DNA from: Candidatus Nanopelagicales bacterium | Lineage (GTDB): Bacteria; Actinomycetota; Actinomycetes; S36-B12 | Length of the DNA: 64,000 nucleotides | Assembly (NCBI GenBank): GCA_018402235.1 | Contig: JAGYJJ010000004.1 | Coordinates: 1,323,256 to 1,387,255, forward strand | Direction of reading: 5' to 3' | Shown: piece by piece, positions 1 through 9,804 of the stretch | How positions within the stretch are numbered: position 1 is the first letter of the stretch | How the letters are laid out: every line of letters begins with the position of its first letter | Translations under genes and position numbers: made by a program | Notes under the pieces: model-generated | The model's database searches: none | What the model saw: only the letters and a program-made list of their open reading frames with translations | Told to the model about the DNA's origin: nothing

Positions 1-1072
1 CCGCGAGTCCGCGATTCGAGTTGCCATTGTGGGAGTGGGCAATTGCGCTTCATCACTCGTACAAGGAGTCGAGTTCTATAAGGATGCAGACGACGACGCT
101 TTCGTTCCCGGTTTGATGCACACCCGATTCGGTGACTATCACGTTTCCGATGTCACGTTCGTTGCTGCATTCGACGTCGATGCCGCGAAGGTTGGCCTCG
201 ACCTAGCAGATGCCATCGGCGCATCAGAGAACAACACCATCACCTTGTGTCCCGTGCCCTCAACCGGCGTGATCGTGCAACGGGGACTCACCTTCGATGG
301 TCTGGGCGACTACTACCAGCAAGCAATCACGGAATCGAGCGACGCACCCGTCGACGTGACGCAAGTACTTATCGACAGGCAGGTAGACGTCGTGGTGTGC
401 TACCTGCCCGTAGGTTCCACCCAGGCAGCTCATCACTACGCCCAGTGCGCCATCGATGCAGGTTGCGCCTTTGTCAATGCTCTCCCTGTCTTCATCGCTA
501 GCGATCCGGTGTGGGCCGAGAAGTTCACCGCGGCGGGTCTGCCGATTGTCGGGGACGACATCAAGAGCCAAGTTGGAGCCACGATCACTCATCGAGTGCT
601 CACGAAATTATTCGCCGACCGCGGCGTTGTGATCGATCGCACGTATCAACTCAATGTGGGCGGCAACATGGACTTCAAGAACATGCTGCAGCGAGATCGT
701 CTCGAATCCAAGAAGATCTCCAAAACACAGTCAGTGACATCCCAACTCGACTACGAACTCGGAGATGACAACGTCCACATCGGACCATCGGATTACATCT
801 CGTGGCTCGATGACCGCAAGTGGGCATTTGTCCGGATCGAAGGTCGAGCGTTTGGAAATGTGCCATTGAGCATGGAGTACAAGCTCGAGGTCTGGGATTC
901 CCCGAACAGTGCCGGGGTGATCATCGACGCCATTCGAGCGGCCCGCATCGGTTTGGATCGTGGCGTAGGGGGGCCGATGTTGGCCGCGTCGTCGTACTTC
1001 ATGAAGTCGCCCCCCGAGCAATACTCCGATAGCCAGGCTCTCGATGAAGTCGAGGCATTCATCGCGGGGTAA
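1..1072 (+). CDS. ino1: Inositol-3-phosphate synthase, 5' end cut by the window
   Basis: This NAD-dependent enzyme makes L-myo-inositol 1-phosphate from glucose 6-phosphate, the entry step to phosphatidylinositol and mycothiol in actinobacteria. The reading frame is open to base 2 with a Rossmann start ([16 protein letters not shown]), so the true start is upstream. Family blocks are conserved throughout: SENNTI, the [10 protein letters not shown] segment, ESKKISKTQ, and the C-terminal [18 protein letters not shown] and MKSPPEQ. It matches the compact actinobacterial/archaeal type, not the longer eukaryotic one. The next gene starts 10 bp downstream, so they may be co-transcribed. Identification is secure; only the N-terminus is unknown. 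Confidence 0.96.
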   Translation, partial: RESAIRVAIVGVGNCASSLVQGVEFYKDADDDAFVPGLMHTRFGDYHVSDVTFVAAFDVDAAKVGLDLADAIGASENNTITLCPVPSTGVIVQRGLTFDGLGDYYQQAITESSDAPVDVTQVLIDRQVDVVVCYLPVGSTQAAHHYAQCAIDAGCAFVNALPVFIASDPVWAEKFTAAGLPIVGDDIKSQVGATITHRVLTKLFADRGVVIDRTYQLNVGGNMDFKNMLQRDRLESKKISKTQSVTSQLDYELGDDNVHIGPSDYISWLDDRKWAFVRIEGRAFGNVPLSMEYKLEVWDSPNSAGVIIDAIRAARIGLDRGVGGPMLAASSYFMKSPPEQYSDSQALDEVEAFIAG

Positions 1073-1081
1073 CCTTCGCGC

Positions 1082-2383
1082 ATGGCAGAGCAACGCCCGG
1101 TCGGGGCTCTGCGATCGGTCCTTGCAAGCCACAATTTCCGGCGGCTTTACAGCACGCGTCTGGCCGGTCAGTTCGGCGACGGGCTCTTGCAATCAGCTCT
1201 CGCCACATTCGTGTTGTTCTCTCCGGAGCGTCAACCGGATGCGGTTCGGGTTGCGGCTGTGTTCGCCATCTTGCTGCTCCCCTATTCGATCATCGGTCCA
1301 TTCGCCGGTGTGTTTCTCGATAGGTGGCGTCGGCGCGATGTTCTCGTGCGTGCGAATCTGCTGAAGGCACTACTGACCATCCCCGTGATCGTGGTGGTCG
1401 GTGCTGGACAAGCCGATCTGATCCTGGGCTTCTTCGTATTGCTGGTGCTGGCAGTGGGTCGATTCATCCTTGCGGGATTGTCCGCTTCGTTGCCCCATGT
1501 GGTGAGTGGCCGTGAACTCATTACCGGAAACGCACTCGCACCGACATCGGGCACGATCGCCGTGGGTGTTGGTGCAGTCTTGGGTGTGGCGCTTCGTGCT
1601 TTTGTTGGTGGTGGCGACTCAGGAAGCCAGGTTGTACTCATCTCCGCTCTGGTTTCTTACATCGTTGCTTCCGTCATCGCTGCACGCCTGGCCGTCAATG
1701 CACTCGGCCCGGATCGTGACACTCCCGTCGACACCTTCGCGCGCGTTGCCCATGGCCTTGTGCTGGGAGCACGAACACTGCGCGATCGAGTGCCGGCGCG
1801 CGACATAATGGTCACGATTATCGCGAACCGCTTCGTCTTCGGGGTGCTGACAGCAGGCGCGCTGTTGCTCGTGCGGGACAGCTTGAACACCACCGCGCAG
1901 GCAGACGCTGCGCTCGGTGATTTTGCGTTGGTAACTGCCGGCGCAGCAGTTGGGGCGTTCCTCGGTGCCGTTGTTACGCCCACCATGACGCGACGCATCG
2001 GCATAGGTCGTTGGGTAGCAATCGTCTTGATCCAAGGTGGCGTGGTCGGTTTCGGTCTGCTGACAGCCACTGCTTTGGAACCGAGTTTGATCACGCTCAT
2101 CGCCGGCGCAACCTCTATCGGATTCACCGGTCAATCGGTCAAGGTGTGTGCGGACACGGTGCTGCAGCGGGAAATTCCCGACGATCGTCTCGGCCGTGTT
2201 TTCGCGCTATTCGACATGATCGTCAACGTTTCACTGGTGGCAGGGATAACCCTAACCGCGTTCGCATCACCGGCGTCGGGGCGATTTACCTGGGGTTACG
2301 CCCTATGCGCAATTTTGTTGATTGTCACGGCCGCCTGGTACGTGGGCAGAACCCGACGACGGAACGACGCAGCCACGGGCTGA
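1082..2383 (+). CDS. Major facilitator superfamily transporter
   Basis: Integral membrane protein of 433 residues with about twelve hydrophobic segments. The N-terminus (HNFRRLYSTRLAGQFGDGL) and the loop GVFLDRWRRRDVLVRANLLKA resemble the signature between helices 2 and 3 of MFS exporters. A second-half motif (ETVLQREIPDDRLGRVFALFD-like, here starting DTVLQREIPDD) is typical of the MFS_3/enterobactin-exporter-like group. The substrate cannot be inferred. It starts ten bases after ino1. Immediately after its stop lies the 22-bp tandem repeat array. Confidence 0.85.
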   Translation: MAEQRPVGALRSVLASHNFRRLYSTRLAGQFGDGLLQSALATFVLFSPERQPDAVRVAAVFAILLLPYSIIGPFAGVFLDRWRRRDVLVRANLLKALLTIPVIVVVGAGQADLILGFFVLLVLAVGRFILAGLSASLPHVVSGRELITGNALAPTSGTIAVGVGAVLGVALRAFVGGGDSGSQVVLISALVSYIVASVIAARLAVNALGPDRDTPVDTFARVAHGLVLGARTLRDRVPARDIMVTIIANRFVFGVLTAGALLLVRDSLNTTAQADAALGDFALVTAGAAVGAFLGAVVTPTMTRRIGIGRWVAIVLIQGGVVGFGLLTATALEPSLITLIAGATSIGFTGQSVKVCADTVLQREIPDDRLGRVFALFDMIVNVSLVAGITLTAFASPASGRFTWGYALCAILLIVTAAWYVGRTRRRNDAATG

Positions 2384-2388
2384 AGCGC

Positions 2389-2557
2389 GCGGGGAGGTTC
2401 GCCGGTCCACGCGGGGAGGTTCGCCGATCCACGCGGGGAGGTTCGCCGATCCACGCGGGGAGGTTCGCCGATCCACGCGGGGAGGTTCGCCGGTCCACGC
2501 GGGGAGGTTCGCCGGTCCACGCGGGGAGGTTCGCCGGTCCACGCGGGGAGGTTCGCG
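2389..2557. repeat. 22-bp tandem repeat array, about 7.7 copies
   Basis: Seven full 22-bp units start at 2389, 2411, 2433, 2455, 2477, 2499 and 2521, and a partial eighth starts at 2543. Each unit begins GCGGGGAGGTTCGCCG and ends TCCAC. The one polymorphic base (G or A before TCCAC) gives the order G,A,A,A,G,G,G, consistent with unit-level duplication. Near-identical units in inverse orientation occur at 13181-13239, and related ones at 44452-44569. It sits between the MFS gene and the following membrane protein gene. No spacers, so not CRISPR. Confidence 0.93.
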
Positions 2558-2599
2558 ATTCCGTGCCGGCATGTCCACTAGAGGCCTATGCTCGCGCCT

Positions 2600-3869
2600 A
2601 TGGCAAACGGGGCGTCCGCAACCTACGCGCAAAGTCCAGTGACCCGTAAGCGTTGGCGCGGGCGATCGGTCATCTCATTGATCTTGTTCATCATCGCTGC
2701 CCTGCTGACACCCATCGCCGTGATCGGCCACTGGGGCCACCAAACGGTGGTCGACTCCGCGCAGTTCATCGACACCGTGGGGCCACTTGCTGAAAACCCC
2801 GATATCCAACAGGCCGTTGGCCGATGTAGTGAGCAACGCGATCATCGAACAGGTCGACACTGAGGAACTCGCCGGTGGCTTGCTCGGCGCCATCATTCCC
2901 AACGAACAACTGACGAGTTTGCTGTCCGGTCCGATCAAGCTCGGCATCGATGGACTCATCCGAGGCGGTGTGGAACGTTTCGTCACGTCGAGTGCATTCC
3001 AGGAAGCCTGGCTACGCATCAACGAAGCTGCCCAGCGCGGATTCATCTCCACTCTCACGGGTGATCCCACCGGTCCCGTCCAGTTCGAGGGCGACGAGCT
3101 TGTCTTGGATATCTCCTCGCTGCTACAAGAGGTTCAACAGTCCTTGGTCGATGACGGAGTCAGCATCGCCGGTCTCGTGACGATCCCCGACACGGATGCT
3201 CAGATCGTTCTGCTGGATTCACCTGCCCTCGCCCAAGCGCGCACCATTTACGAATTCGCGAGCCCTGTTCTCGGCGTGATCTTGCTCATCACCGCTGCGC
3301 TGTTCACCATCTCGGTACTTCTCGCAACACGACGGGCACGCACAACGGTAGCCGTAGGAATCGTGGTTCTTGCCTGGGCGATCGCACTCAACTACGGCAT
3401 CCGGATCGCTGAGGAGAGTTTCGTCAACGCCTTCTCCGACACCTTGTTCGAGGCAGCGGCCACGGCGTTCTACAACCAACTGCTCATCTATCTACTTCTC
3501 GCCGTCCAAGGACTCCTGCTACTTGGCGTGGTGGTCATCGCACTCGGGTGGTTCAGCGGAACCACCCGCAGCGCCACCTACGTGCGTGGATCGATCGATG
3601 CTGGGCTGGCCGAGATTGGCCAGCGCTTGCCTTCCGGTCTTGCAGTGATCGGTCGTCCACTACGCGAGTACGCGCCATTCGTGCGCTGGGGGCTTCTGGC
3701 TGCTTGGCTCCTCGCGGTGTTCGCCTTCGGTGCGGTCACCTTGGAGCGCACCTTGGGCTGGACTGCGCTGCTCGTCGGTCTCCTCACCCTCGCGCAGATA
3801 GTGATGTACGCACCAGACGACGAGGCTCCCGATCACCGGCCCGCCGACGTCCCCGCGATCAAAGGCTGA
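2600..3869 (+). pseudogene. Integral membrane protein, split by a +1 frameshift
   Basis: Two overlapping frames together encode one protein of about 422 residues. The first frame (from ATG 2600; ATG 2588 also possible) gives a transmembrane helix after KRWRGRSVISL and then VDSAQFIDTVGPLAENPDIQQAV. The second continues ADVVSNAIIEQVDTEELAGG. Removing one G at 2819/2820 joins them. An extracytoplasmic region of about 170 residues follows, then four or so C-terminal membrane helices. Actinobacterial membrane proteins with the same layout are known but uncharacterised. Whether the frameshift is real or a sequencing error is open; the intact downstream frame favours an error. It converges with pcnB. 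Confidence 0.7.
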
Positions 3870-3937
3870 TTCGCGCGTTCTCATTCGCGCGTTCTGATTC
3901 GCGCGTTCTGATTCGCGCGTTCTGATTCGCGCGTCAC
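3868..3937. repeat. 14-bp tandem repeat, five copies, between convergent genes
   Basis: Units of GATTCGCGCGTTCT start at 3868, 3882 (CATTCG variant), 3896, 3910 and 3924, the last diverging after GATTCGCGCGT. The first unit overlaps the stop codon of the upstream membrane protein, and the array ends just before the pcnB stop. Each unit contains the self-complementary CGCGCG. Function is not evident; the position suits a 3'-end or transcription-stop role. Confidence 0.9.
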
Positions 3938-3941
3938 GCAA

Positions 3942-5390
3942 TCACGCCGACGGTCTGGCCGCCCACCACGCTTTCAGCGCTTCAACGGCACTGGCCTCGT
4001 CCATCGGCCCGCGATCAAGGCGCAGACCGAGGAGGAAGTTGTAAGCCTCACCTACAGCCGGGCCGGGCGGAATTTCCAAGATGTCCATAATCTGCTTGCC
4101 ATCAAGGTCCGGTCTGATCGACGCAAGCTCCTCTTCTTCGGAGAGTTTCGCGATTCGCATTTCCAAATCGTCGTATGCACGCTGCAGAGCCATCGCGCGT
4201 TTGCGGTTACGCGTGGTGCTGTCGGCCCGCGTGAGTTTGTGCAATCGCACGAGTTGATCACCGGAGTCGCGTACGTAACGACGCACCGCCGAATCCGTCC
4301 ATTCACCCGTGCCGTAGCCGTGGAAGCGCAGATGCAACTCCACCAACGTGGCGACGTCGTCGGTGAGGTCATTCGGATAACGAAGCGCCTGCATGCGCTT
4401 CTTGGTCATCCGAGCGCCCACCACTTCGTGATGGTGGAAACTGACTTTGCCACCTGCTTCGAATCTCCTGGTCTTCGGCTTACCGATGTCGTGCAAAAGA
4501 GCGGCGAGCCGGAGTGTGAGATCGGGCCCGCAGGTGGGTTCGTGCATTTTTTCCAACGTCATCGCTTGCTCAAGCACCGTGAGCGTGTGTTCGTACACAT
4601 CCTTGTGGTGGTGGTGCTCGTCCTCCTCTAAGCGCAGCAGTGGCAACTCAGGGAGTACGTAATCAGCCAGGCCTGTGTCGACCATCAGCGTCAGACCGAT
4701 ACGCGGATGATCGCTCATCACGATCTTGGTTAGTTCCTCGCGCACTCGTTCGGCCGACACGATCTCGATGCGTTCGGCCTGCTGCTGCATTGCGGTGATG
4801 ACGTCGTCGTCGACGGTGAAGTTCAACTGTGCAGCGAAGCGAGCTGCGCGCATCATGCGCAGAGGATCATCGTCGAAAGACTGTTGCGCGGTTCCCGGAG
4901 TTCTGATCCGGCGCTCGGCTAGATCCTCGATTCCCTCGAACAGATCCACGAACTCCATCGACGGCAACGTCAACGCCATGGCATTGATCGTGAAATCGCG
5001 GCGAATCAAATCCTCGGACAACTCGGTGCCGAAGGCCACTTCGGGCTTACGTGAGCCTGGGTCGTACGCCTCGGTCCGGTACGTGGTGATCTCCACCTCG
5101 CGGCCATCGATCCGCGCGCCCACGGTCCCGAACCGGATGCCCACATCCCAGGTGGTCTCGGCGAAGCCCTCGAGCAGAGCCAGCACCTGCTCGGGGTGGG
5201 CATCGGTGGTGAAATCCAGGTCGGTCTCGGCCGTGAGCCGCCCCACCAGCGCGTCACGAACCGGCCCCCCCACGAGGGAAATCTGGTACCCGGCGGAATC
5301 GAATCGCTCGCCGATCCGCTGCAGCAGGCCGGCCACGGGACCCAAGGAGGCCAACGCCTGCTTGCGGAGCACTTGGAGATTGCCGGACAC
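3942..5390 (-). CDS. pcnB: CCA tRNA nucleotidyltransferase
   Basis: Adds or repairs the 3'-CCA end of tRNAs. It has the class II nucleotidyltransferase head: GGPVRD near residue 41, the metal-binding DLDFTTD, and [10 protein letters not shown]. An arginine-rich RMMRAARF nucleotide-recognition segment follows, then a C-terminal HD domain ([21 protein letters not shown]). About 482 residues fits the actinobacterial PcnA/Cca size. A GTG at 5390 is chosen; a TTG at 5399 and a later GTG are alternatives, and no strong ribosome binding site decides between them. It is divergent from the Nudix gene, as in mycobacteria. Confidence 0.94.
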   Translation of the reverse strand: MSGNLQVLRKQALASLGPVAGLLQRIGERFDSAGYQISLVGGPVRDALVGRLTAETDLDFTTDAHPEQVLALLEGFAETTWDVGIRFGTVGARIDGREVEITTYRTEAYDPGSRKPEVAFGTELSEDLIRRDFTINAMALTLPSMEFVDLFEGIEDLAERRIRTPGTAQQSFDDDPLRMMRAARFAAQLNFTVDDDVITAMQQQAERIEIVSAERVREELTKIVMSDHPRIGLTLMVDTGLADYVLPELPLLRLEEDEHHHHKDVYEHTLTVLEQAMTLEKMHEPTCGPDLTLRLAALLHDIGKPKTRRFEAGGKVSFHHHEVVGARMTKKRMQALRYPNDLTDDVATLVELHLRFHGYGTGEWTDSAVRRYVRDSGDQLVRLHKLTRADSTTRNRKRAMALQRAYDDLEMRIAKLSEEEELASIRPDLDGKQIMDILEIPPGPAVGEAYNFLLGLRLDRGPMDEASAVEALKAWWAARPSA

Positions 5391-5431
5391 GACGCACAAG
5401 GCTAGTCCGCGCTGCGGTTTATCCTCGCCCC

Positions 5432-5863
5432 ATGACCCGCCGCACCGTAGAAGAGACCTCAGCCGGCGGGCTAGTCCTGGATTCTCAGCATCGAGCCGCG
5501 CTGATCGGGCGCACCAACAGCCACGGCAACCTCTCCTGGTCGCTGCCCAAGGGCCATCTGGAAAAGGGGGAGTCCCTCGAGGCGGCCGCCGTACGCGAGG
5601 TCACCGAAGAGACCGGGATCGCGGGTCGGGTCGTGGCACCGCTGGGGGTCATCGACTTCTACTTCACCGCCGAAGGTCAGCGGATCCACAAGACGGTTCA
5701 TCACTACTTGATGCTGGCTGAAGGTGGGGAACTAAACAGCGACGACGCCGAGGTGGATCAAGTCGCGTGGGTGCCGCTAGATGAAGTCACCGATCGATTG
5801 GCCTACGCAGATGAGCGTCGCCTCATCGCGCGGGTGCCCGAGTTACTGGCCGATGCCAGTTAG
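5432..5863 (+). CDS. Nudix hydrolase, MutT-like
   Basis: Cytosolic hydrolase of nucleoside-diphosphate-linked substrates. The Nudix box is complete at residues 41-63 (GHLEKGE through REVTEETGI), with catalytic glutamates in REVTEE. At 143 residues it is a minimal single-domain Nudix protein. It lies next to pcnB as in mycobacteria, where the neighbour is called MutT4. Substrate cannot be deduced. Its 3' end overlaps the next gene by 11 bp, suggesting translational coupling. Confidence 0.93.
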   Translation: MTRRTVEETSAGGLVLDSQHRAALIGRTNSHGNLSWSLPKGHLEKGESLEAAAVREVTEETGIAGRVVAPLGVIDFYFTAEGQRIHKTVHHYLMLAEGGELNSDDAEVDQVAWVPLDEVTDRLAYADERRLIARVPELLADAS

Positions 5864-8093
5864 GCGCAGGCCGACCCTGCTTGCGCTTGCCGTGAGATCG
5901 GCCGTGAAGCGATCCGCAGGACTTATCGTGTCCGTGGGCCTCGCATTCGGACTACTACTCGCGGTTCCATCAATTCCCGCGCACGCGGTCAACGACGCAC
6001 CAATCGGCGTAGTGCTCGACCGATTGACTCCCGTGGTTCCTGCACCAGACGACAACCTGCGCATTGAGGGACGCGTGGTCAACAACACCAGCGACGTCAT
6101 GTCTGAGGTGTCGATTCGCCTGCGTCTGTCGTCACAACCGATCACCGCTCGATCGCAGATCACCGCGGTGCGCGACGCACCGTTGGATCCGGAGGGTGAT
6201 GAGCCAACCAATGCGGTCATCGATGCCACGCTTGCGGTGATCGCCGAATCGATTCCCCCGCGCGGGCAGGCAACGTTCGCAGTGCGAATTCCTTTCGCCG
6301 AGTTGCCGCTGGCCACTAACGGTGTGTATGCGATGGGTGTTGAGGCAATCGGCGCACGTCGGGGTGCGCAGGTGGATGAATCCGAACAACGCCAAGGAAT
6401 TGTTCGAACGTTCCTTCCCTGGTTCCCCGATCCGATCGAACCTGTGCAACTGGTGTGGCTGTGGCCGCTGGCCGACTGGCCCGCACGTGAAGCCAACGGG
6501 GTGTTCTTGGATGAGCAAACCCCGCGCGCAGTATCCGACGGTGGACGCTTGAGGACGTTGGTCGATTCGGGCTCCCTGCAACCGCGGTCGGTGAGTTGGA
6601 TCGCCGATCCGTCACTGCTGCAAGCCGTGCAGGACATGACCGACGGATACCAGGTGCAACGCGGCGGACAGGTTGTGGTGGGCGATCGCAGCGGGGAAGC
6701 ACAGTCGTGGTTGCAGTCGCTACGAACAGCCCTCGAGCAATCCCAACTTCCAGCAACATCCACGCCAACATTGCGCGTGCTGCCGTACGCCGACGTCGAT
6801 GCTGTTGCCCTCAACCGCGCGGGAATGACAACCGATGTTGTGCGGGCGATCACCCAAGCCGAACCCATTGCAGCCGCTGCCGTAGGTCAGCAGGTGCTCG
6901 GCGGAACTTATTGGGCGCCTTTTGGTCGACTTGATGGGGGCACCGGGGATCTGCTGGCTTCTGCAGGTGTTCGGACCGTGATCCTCTCGGGTCGAGCGCT
7001 ACGGGCGAAAGATGCCTACGCCGGCGCCAACACCGGCCGTGCGGTTATCAATACGTCCTTCGGTGCATTGCAAGCAGTGCTTCGTGAGCCACGGATGTCT
7101 GCGCTACTCACCGAACCGCAACTCGGGCGATCGGATGCCATCGTGGTCCGACAAGCATTCCTCGCCGAATCCGCGGTGCTCGCCGGAACGATCCCTGCGG
7201 ACTCCCCATCACGTGCGATCGTGGTCGGCCCCGACGATGTGCGCTGGAGTCCCTCACCCTCCGTGGTGAACTCACTGCTTCGCGCGACCATCGCGGCCCC
7301 CTGGCTTGAACCACTGAGTTTGAGCGAACTGCTCGAAGGACCCGTCAACCCTGTGCGTCGGGACCGCGGTGGCTACGGAGGTAAGGCGGAGGCAGCCGAA
7401 CTACCCACCGAGTACCTCGCAGATATCCGTTCGGTGAGCCAGGAACTCGCGGCTTTCACCAGCGTTCTGGACAATCCGATCGGGGTATCCGATGCTTTCG
7501 CCTCAGCGCTGCTGCGGACCGAATCGGCAGCTTGGCGCAGCGAACCGCAAACAGGGCGGCAACTCCTGGCCACCGTTCGATCACAACTAACGGAACAGGT
7601 CGATCAAGTCCGGGTGCTCTCCGAGGGCACGGTGACCTTCTCGGGAGAAAGTGGTCGCGTACCGATCACCATCGAGAACTCCCTCGACAGATCGGTAACC
7701 GTGGGCGTTCAACTTCGGGCATCGCCTTCTTTGCGTTTGGAGTCCGAGCCGCTTACCGGCATTACGGTCGAACCTGGGCGCAAGGTGAGTGTGGACGTCG
7801 AGGCGCGGGTCGTGGGTAGCAACACCTTGCCGGTGCGGGTTCAACTCCTCACCCCCGATGGTTCGGCATTCGGTTCCCCGGCGCGCATCGAGGTAGCGAG
7901 CACCGCGTACGCGCGGGCTGCCGCCTGGGTGGTGGCGATCGCATTCGTGGCCATAGTGGTGTTCGTGGTGGTGGGGGTGGCGCGGCGGATTAGAGCCGCG
8001 AGCGCAGGCGGTGCGAGCCATGAGCCCGCGAGCACGAGCGCAGGCGGTGCGAGCCATGAGCCCGCGAGCACGGGAAGTGCGAGCGATGAGTAG
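5853..8093 (+). CDS. DUF6049 family membrane-anchored envelope protein
   Basis: About 746 residues. ATG 5853 is chosen because it gives a positively charged N-terminus (PVRRRP) before a signal/membrane segment ([22 protein letters not shown]). A large extracytoplasmic region follows, with an Ig-like stretch near residue 610-690, and ends in one transmembrane helix ([20 protein letters not shown]) with a short cytoplasmic tail. This is the usual neighbour of murJ in actinobacteria (Rv3909-type); its biochemical role is not established. The tail consists of two copies of [12 protein letters not shown] encoded by a 36-bp tandem duplication, and the last codons overlap murJ by 8 bp. Confidence 0.85.
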   Translation: MPVRRRPTLLALAVRSAVKRSAGLIVSVGLAFGLLLAVPSIPAHAVNDAPIGVVLDRLTPVVPAPDDNLRIEGRVVNNTSDVMSEVSIRLRLSSQPITARSQITAVRDAPLDPEGDEPTNAVIDATLAVIAESIPPRGQATFAVRIPFAELPLATNGVYAMGVEAIGARRGAQVDESEQRQGIVRTFLPWFPDPIEPVQLVWLWPLADWPAREANGVFLDEQTPRAVSDGGRLRTLVDSGSLQPRSVSWIADPSLLQAVQDMTDGYQVQRGGQVVVGDRSGEAQSWLQSLRTALEQSQLPATSTPTLRVLPYADVDAVALNRAGMTTDVVRAITQAEPIAAAAVGQQVLGGTYWAPFGRLDGGTGDLLASAGVRTVILSGRALRAKDAYAGANTGRAVINTSFGALQAVLREPRMSALLTEPQLGRSDAIVVRQAFLAESAVLAGTIPADSPSRAIVVGPDDVRWSPSPSVVNSLLRATIAAPWLEPLSLSELLEGPVNPVRRDRGGYGGKAEAAELPTEYLADIRSVSQELAAFTSVLDNPIGVSDAFASALLRTESAAWRSEPQTGRQLLATVRSQLTEQVDQVRVLSEGTVTFSGESGRVPITIENSLDRSVTVGVQLRASPSLRLESEPLTGITVEPGRKVSVDVEARVVGSNTLPVRVQLLTPDGSAFGSPARIEVASTAYARAAAWVVAIAFVAIVVFVVVGVARRIRAASAGGASHEPASTSAGGASHEPASTGSASDE
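7999..8078. repeat. 36-bp direct duplication across the DUF6049/murJ junction
   Basis: Two adjacent copies of a 36-bp unit (start AGCGCAGGCGGTGCGAGCC, end GCGAGCACG), followed by a degenerate third piece (GGAAGTGCGAGCGATGAG). In the DUF6049 frame each copy encodes [12 protein letters not shown]. In the murJ frame each offers an upstream in-frame ATG. Boundaries are approximate by a few bases. Confidence 0.85.
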
Positions 8094-9804
8094 AAACCGG
8101 GCGCTGATCGGCGCGAGTTCGGTGATGGCCACCGGCACGGTGGTCTCCCGGATCACCGGCATCGGACGCGATATCGCGCTAGCCGCAGCGCTGGGCTTCT
8201 ACCTCGTTTCCGATGCGTACTCCTTGGGTAACGCGCTGCCCACGATCATTTACATCCTGGTGGTGGGCGGGGCGCTCAACGCAGTATTCATTCCCCAGTT
8301 GGTGCGCAGGATGGAAGCCGACGCCGACCAAGGCAAGGCGTATGCCGATCGGCTCATCACAGCCACGGCAACGATCTTGCTGACACTTGCGATCCTCGCG
8401 GTGATCGCGGCTCCTTGGATCGTCGATCTCTATACACCCGCGGACTACCCGCAGGAGCAGTACGACCTCGCTGTTGCCTTTGCTCGTTTGTGTTTGCCGC
8501 AGATCTTCTTCTACGGCCTCTACACGATGTTGTCGCAGGTGCTTAATTCGCGCGGGAAGTTCGGTGCTCCGATGTTCGCGCCGATTGCTAACAACATCGT
8601 GGCCATCGCCACGTTCATGATCTTCATCTGGGTGGCGGGAACTTCAGCATCGGCAGATGGTGCGTTGACCACAGGCCAGGTTCTCCTGCTGGGAATTGGC
8701 ACGACGGTTGGCGTGGTGGTCCAGGCCATCATCTTGATTCCAGTGCTATCGCGTGCTGGTTACCGCTGGAGTCCGCGTTTCGATTGGAAGGATCAAGGAC
8801 TTGGCAAGGCCGGCAAACTTGCCGGTTGGACGATCGGCTTGGTCCTCGTTAATCAGCTCACCTACCTGGTGATCACCCGCCTTGCCGCCCAAGCGAATGT
8901 CGATGCCGCAGCGACCGGCGCGACCGCCGCCGGAATCACCACGTACCAAAAAGCTCATCTGGTCTTCATGCTCCCGCACAGCGTGATCACTATTTCCATC
9001 GTCACGGCACTATTGCCGGCGATCAGTCGACTCGCGCACGAGCGCAAGTTCAAGGAAATTGGTCAGGACGTGGCCGGTGCGATGCGTTTCGTCGCTGCAC
9101 TCATCATTCCCATCGCCGCGGTGCTGTTCGTAGTGGGTTCGGATGTGTCGGTGCTGCTGTTTGGCTATGGCGCAGCCACCGTGCAGCAGGCCGAAGTGAT
9201 GGGCAACATCGTGTCGGTCTTCATGATCGGACTGCTGCCGTTCACGCTCTTTTATGTACTTCTGCGCGGTTTCTACTCCCTCGAAGACACCCGAACACCG
9301 TTCTTCGTCACCGTTGCTTTCTCGGCAGTGATGCTCGTTCTCGTGCTGTGGTTGTTCACCGCACTGACCAACCTCGACCTCGATGCCGCCGGTGGACCAC
9401 AAATCGCGTCGCTGGCATTTGGCTACGTCCTGTCCTACTGGTTCGGTTTCCTACTGCTGTGGTGGCTACTTGCCCGGCGGCTCGCGCGGCTCCGAAACCG
9501 GTGCCTCGAGAGTACCGGACGAGCCTCGAAGACCGGTGCCTTGGAAAGTGGTCGAACAATGGGTGTGCTGATGCGGCTGCTGCTGGCCGGGGTGCTGGCC
9601 GTGGTTGTGATGGTGCTCGTCCAAAACGCAGCAAGCAACCTGCTTCCACTAGCCGACATGCTCGCTCAGGTCCGAGCATTCGTCGTCATTGTCATCTCAG
9701 GAATCAGTGGGTTGTTGTCCTACCTTCTATTCGCCTGGGTTCTTCGTGTCCATGAGGTCAGCCGTGCTCTGGCTATGGTGAAATCGAAGCTGGTGCCTCG
9801 ATGA
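8086..9804 (+). CDS. murJ: Lipid II flippase MurJ (MviN)
   Basis: Polytopic MOP-superfamily protein that moves the peptidoglycan precursor lipid II across the membrane. The N-terminus (SSVMATGTVVSRITGIGRDIALAAALG) matches the MurJ/MviN signature with its charged TM1 arginines, and about fourteen hydrophobic segments follow. ATG 8086 (MSRNRALIG) is preferred over the ATG at 8011 because upstream codons lie in the 36-bp duplication; this gives 572 residues and an 8-bp overlap with the previous gene. Unlike the mycobacterial fusion, the protein ends after the flippase; the pseudokinase part is a separate gene overlapping by 4 bp (ATGA). Confidence 0.95.
   Translation: MSRNRALIGASSVMATGTVVSRITGIGRDIALAAALGFYLVSDAYSLGNALPTIIYILVVGGALNAVFIPQLVRRMEADADQGKAYADRLITATATILLTLAILAVIAAPWIVDLYTPADYPQEQYDLAVAFARLCLPQIFFYGLYTMLSQVLNSRGKFGAPMFAPIANNIVAIATFMIFIWVAGTSASADGALTTGQVLLLGIGTTVGVVVQAIILIPVLSRAGYRWSPRFDWKDQGLGKAGKLAGWTIGLVLVNQLTYLVITRLAAQANVDAAATGATAAGITTYQKAHLVFMLPHSVITISIVTALLPAISRLAHERKFKEIGQDVAGAMRFVAALIIPIAAVLFVVGSDVSVLLFGYGAATVQQAEVMGNIVSVFMIGLLPFTLFYVLLRGFYSLEDTRTPFFVTVAFSAVMLVLVLWLFTALTNLDLDAAGGPQIASLAFGYVLSYWFGFLLLWWLLARRLARLRNRCLESTGRASKTGALESGRTMGVLMRLLLAGVLAVVVMVLVQNAASNLLPLADMLAQVRAFVVIVISGISGLLSYLLFAWVLRVHEVSRALAMVKSKLVPR

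Noticed and set aside
2389-2557. Possible CRISPR array
   Set aside because: Units are directly contiguous without unique spacers and no cas genes are present.
4726-5721. 331-residue plus-strand ORF
   Set aside because: It is antisense to pcnB and overlaps the Nudix gene in another frame; Ser/Arg-rich composition is typical of shadow frames.
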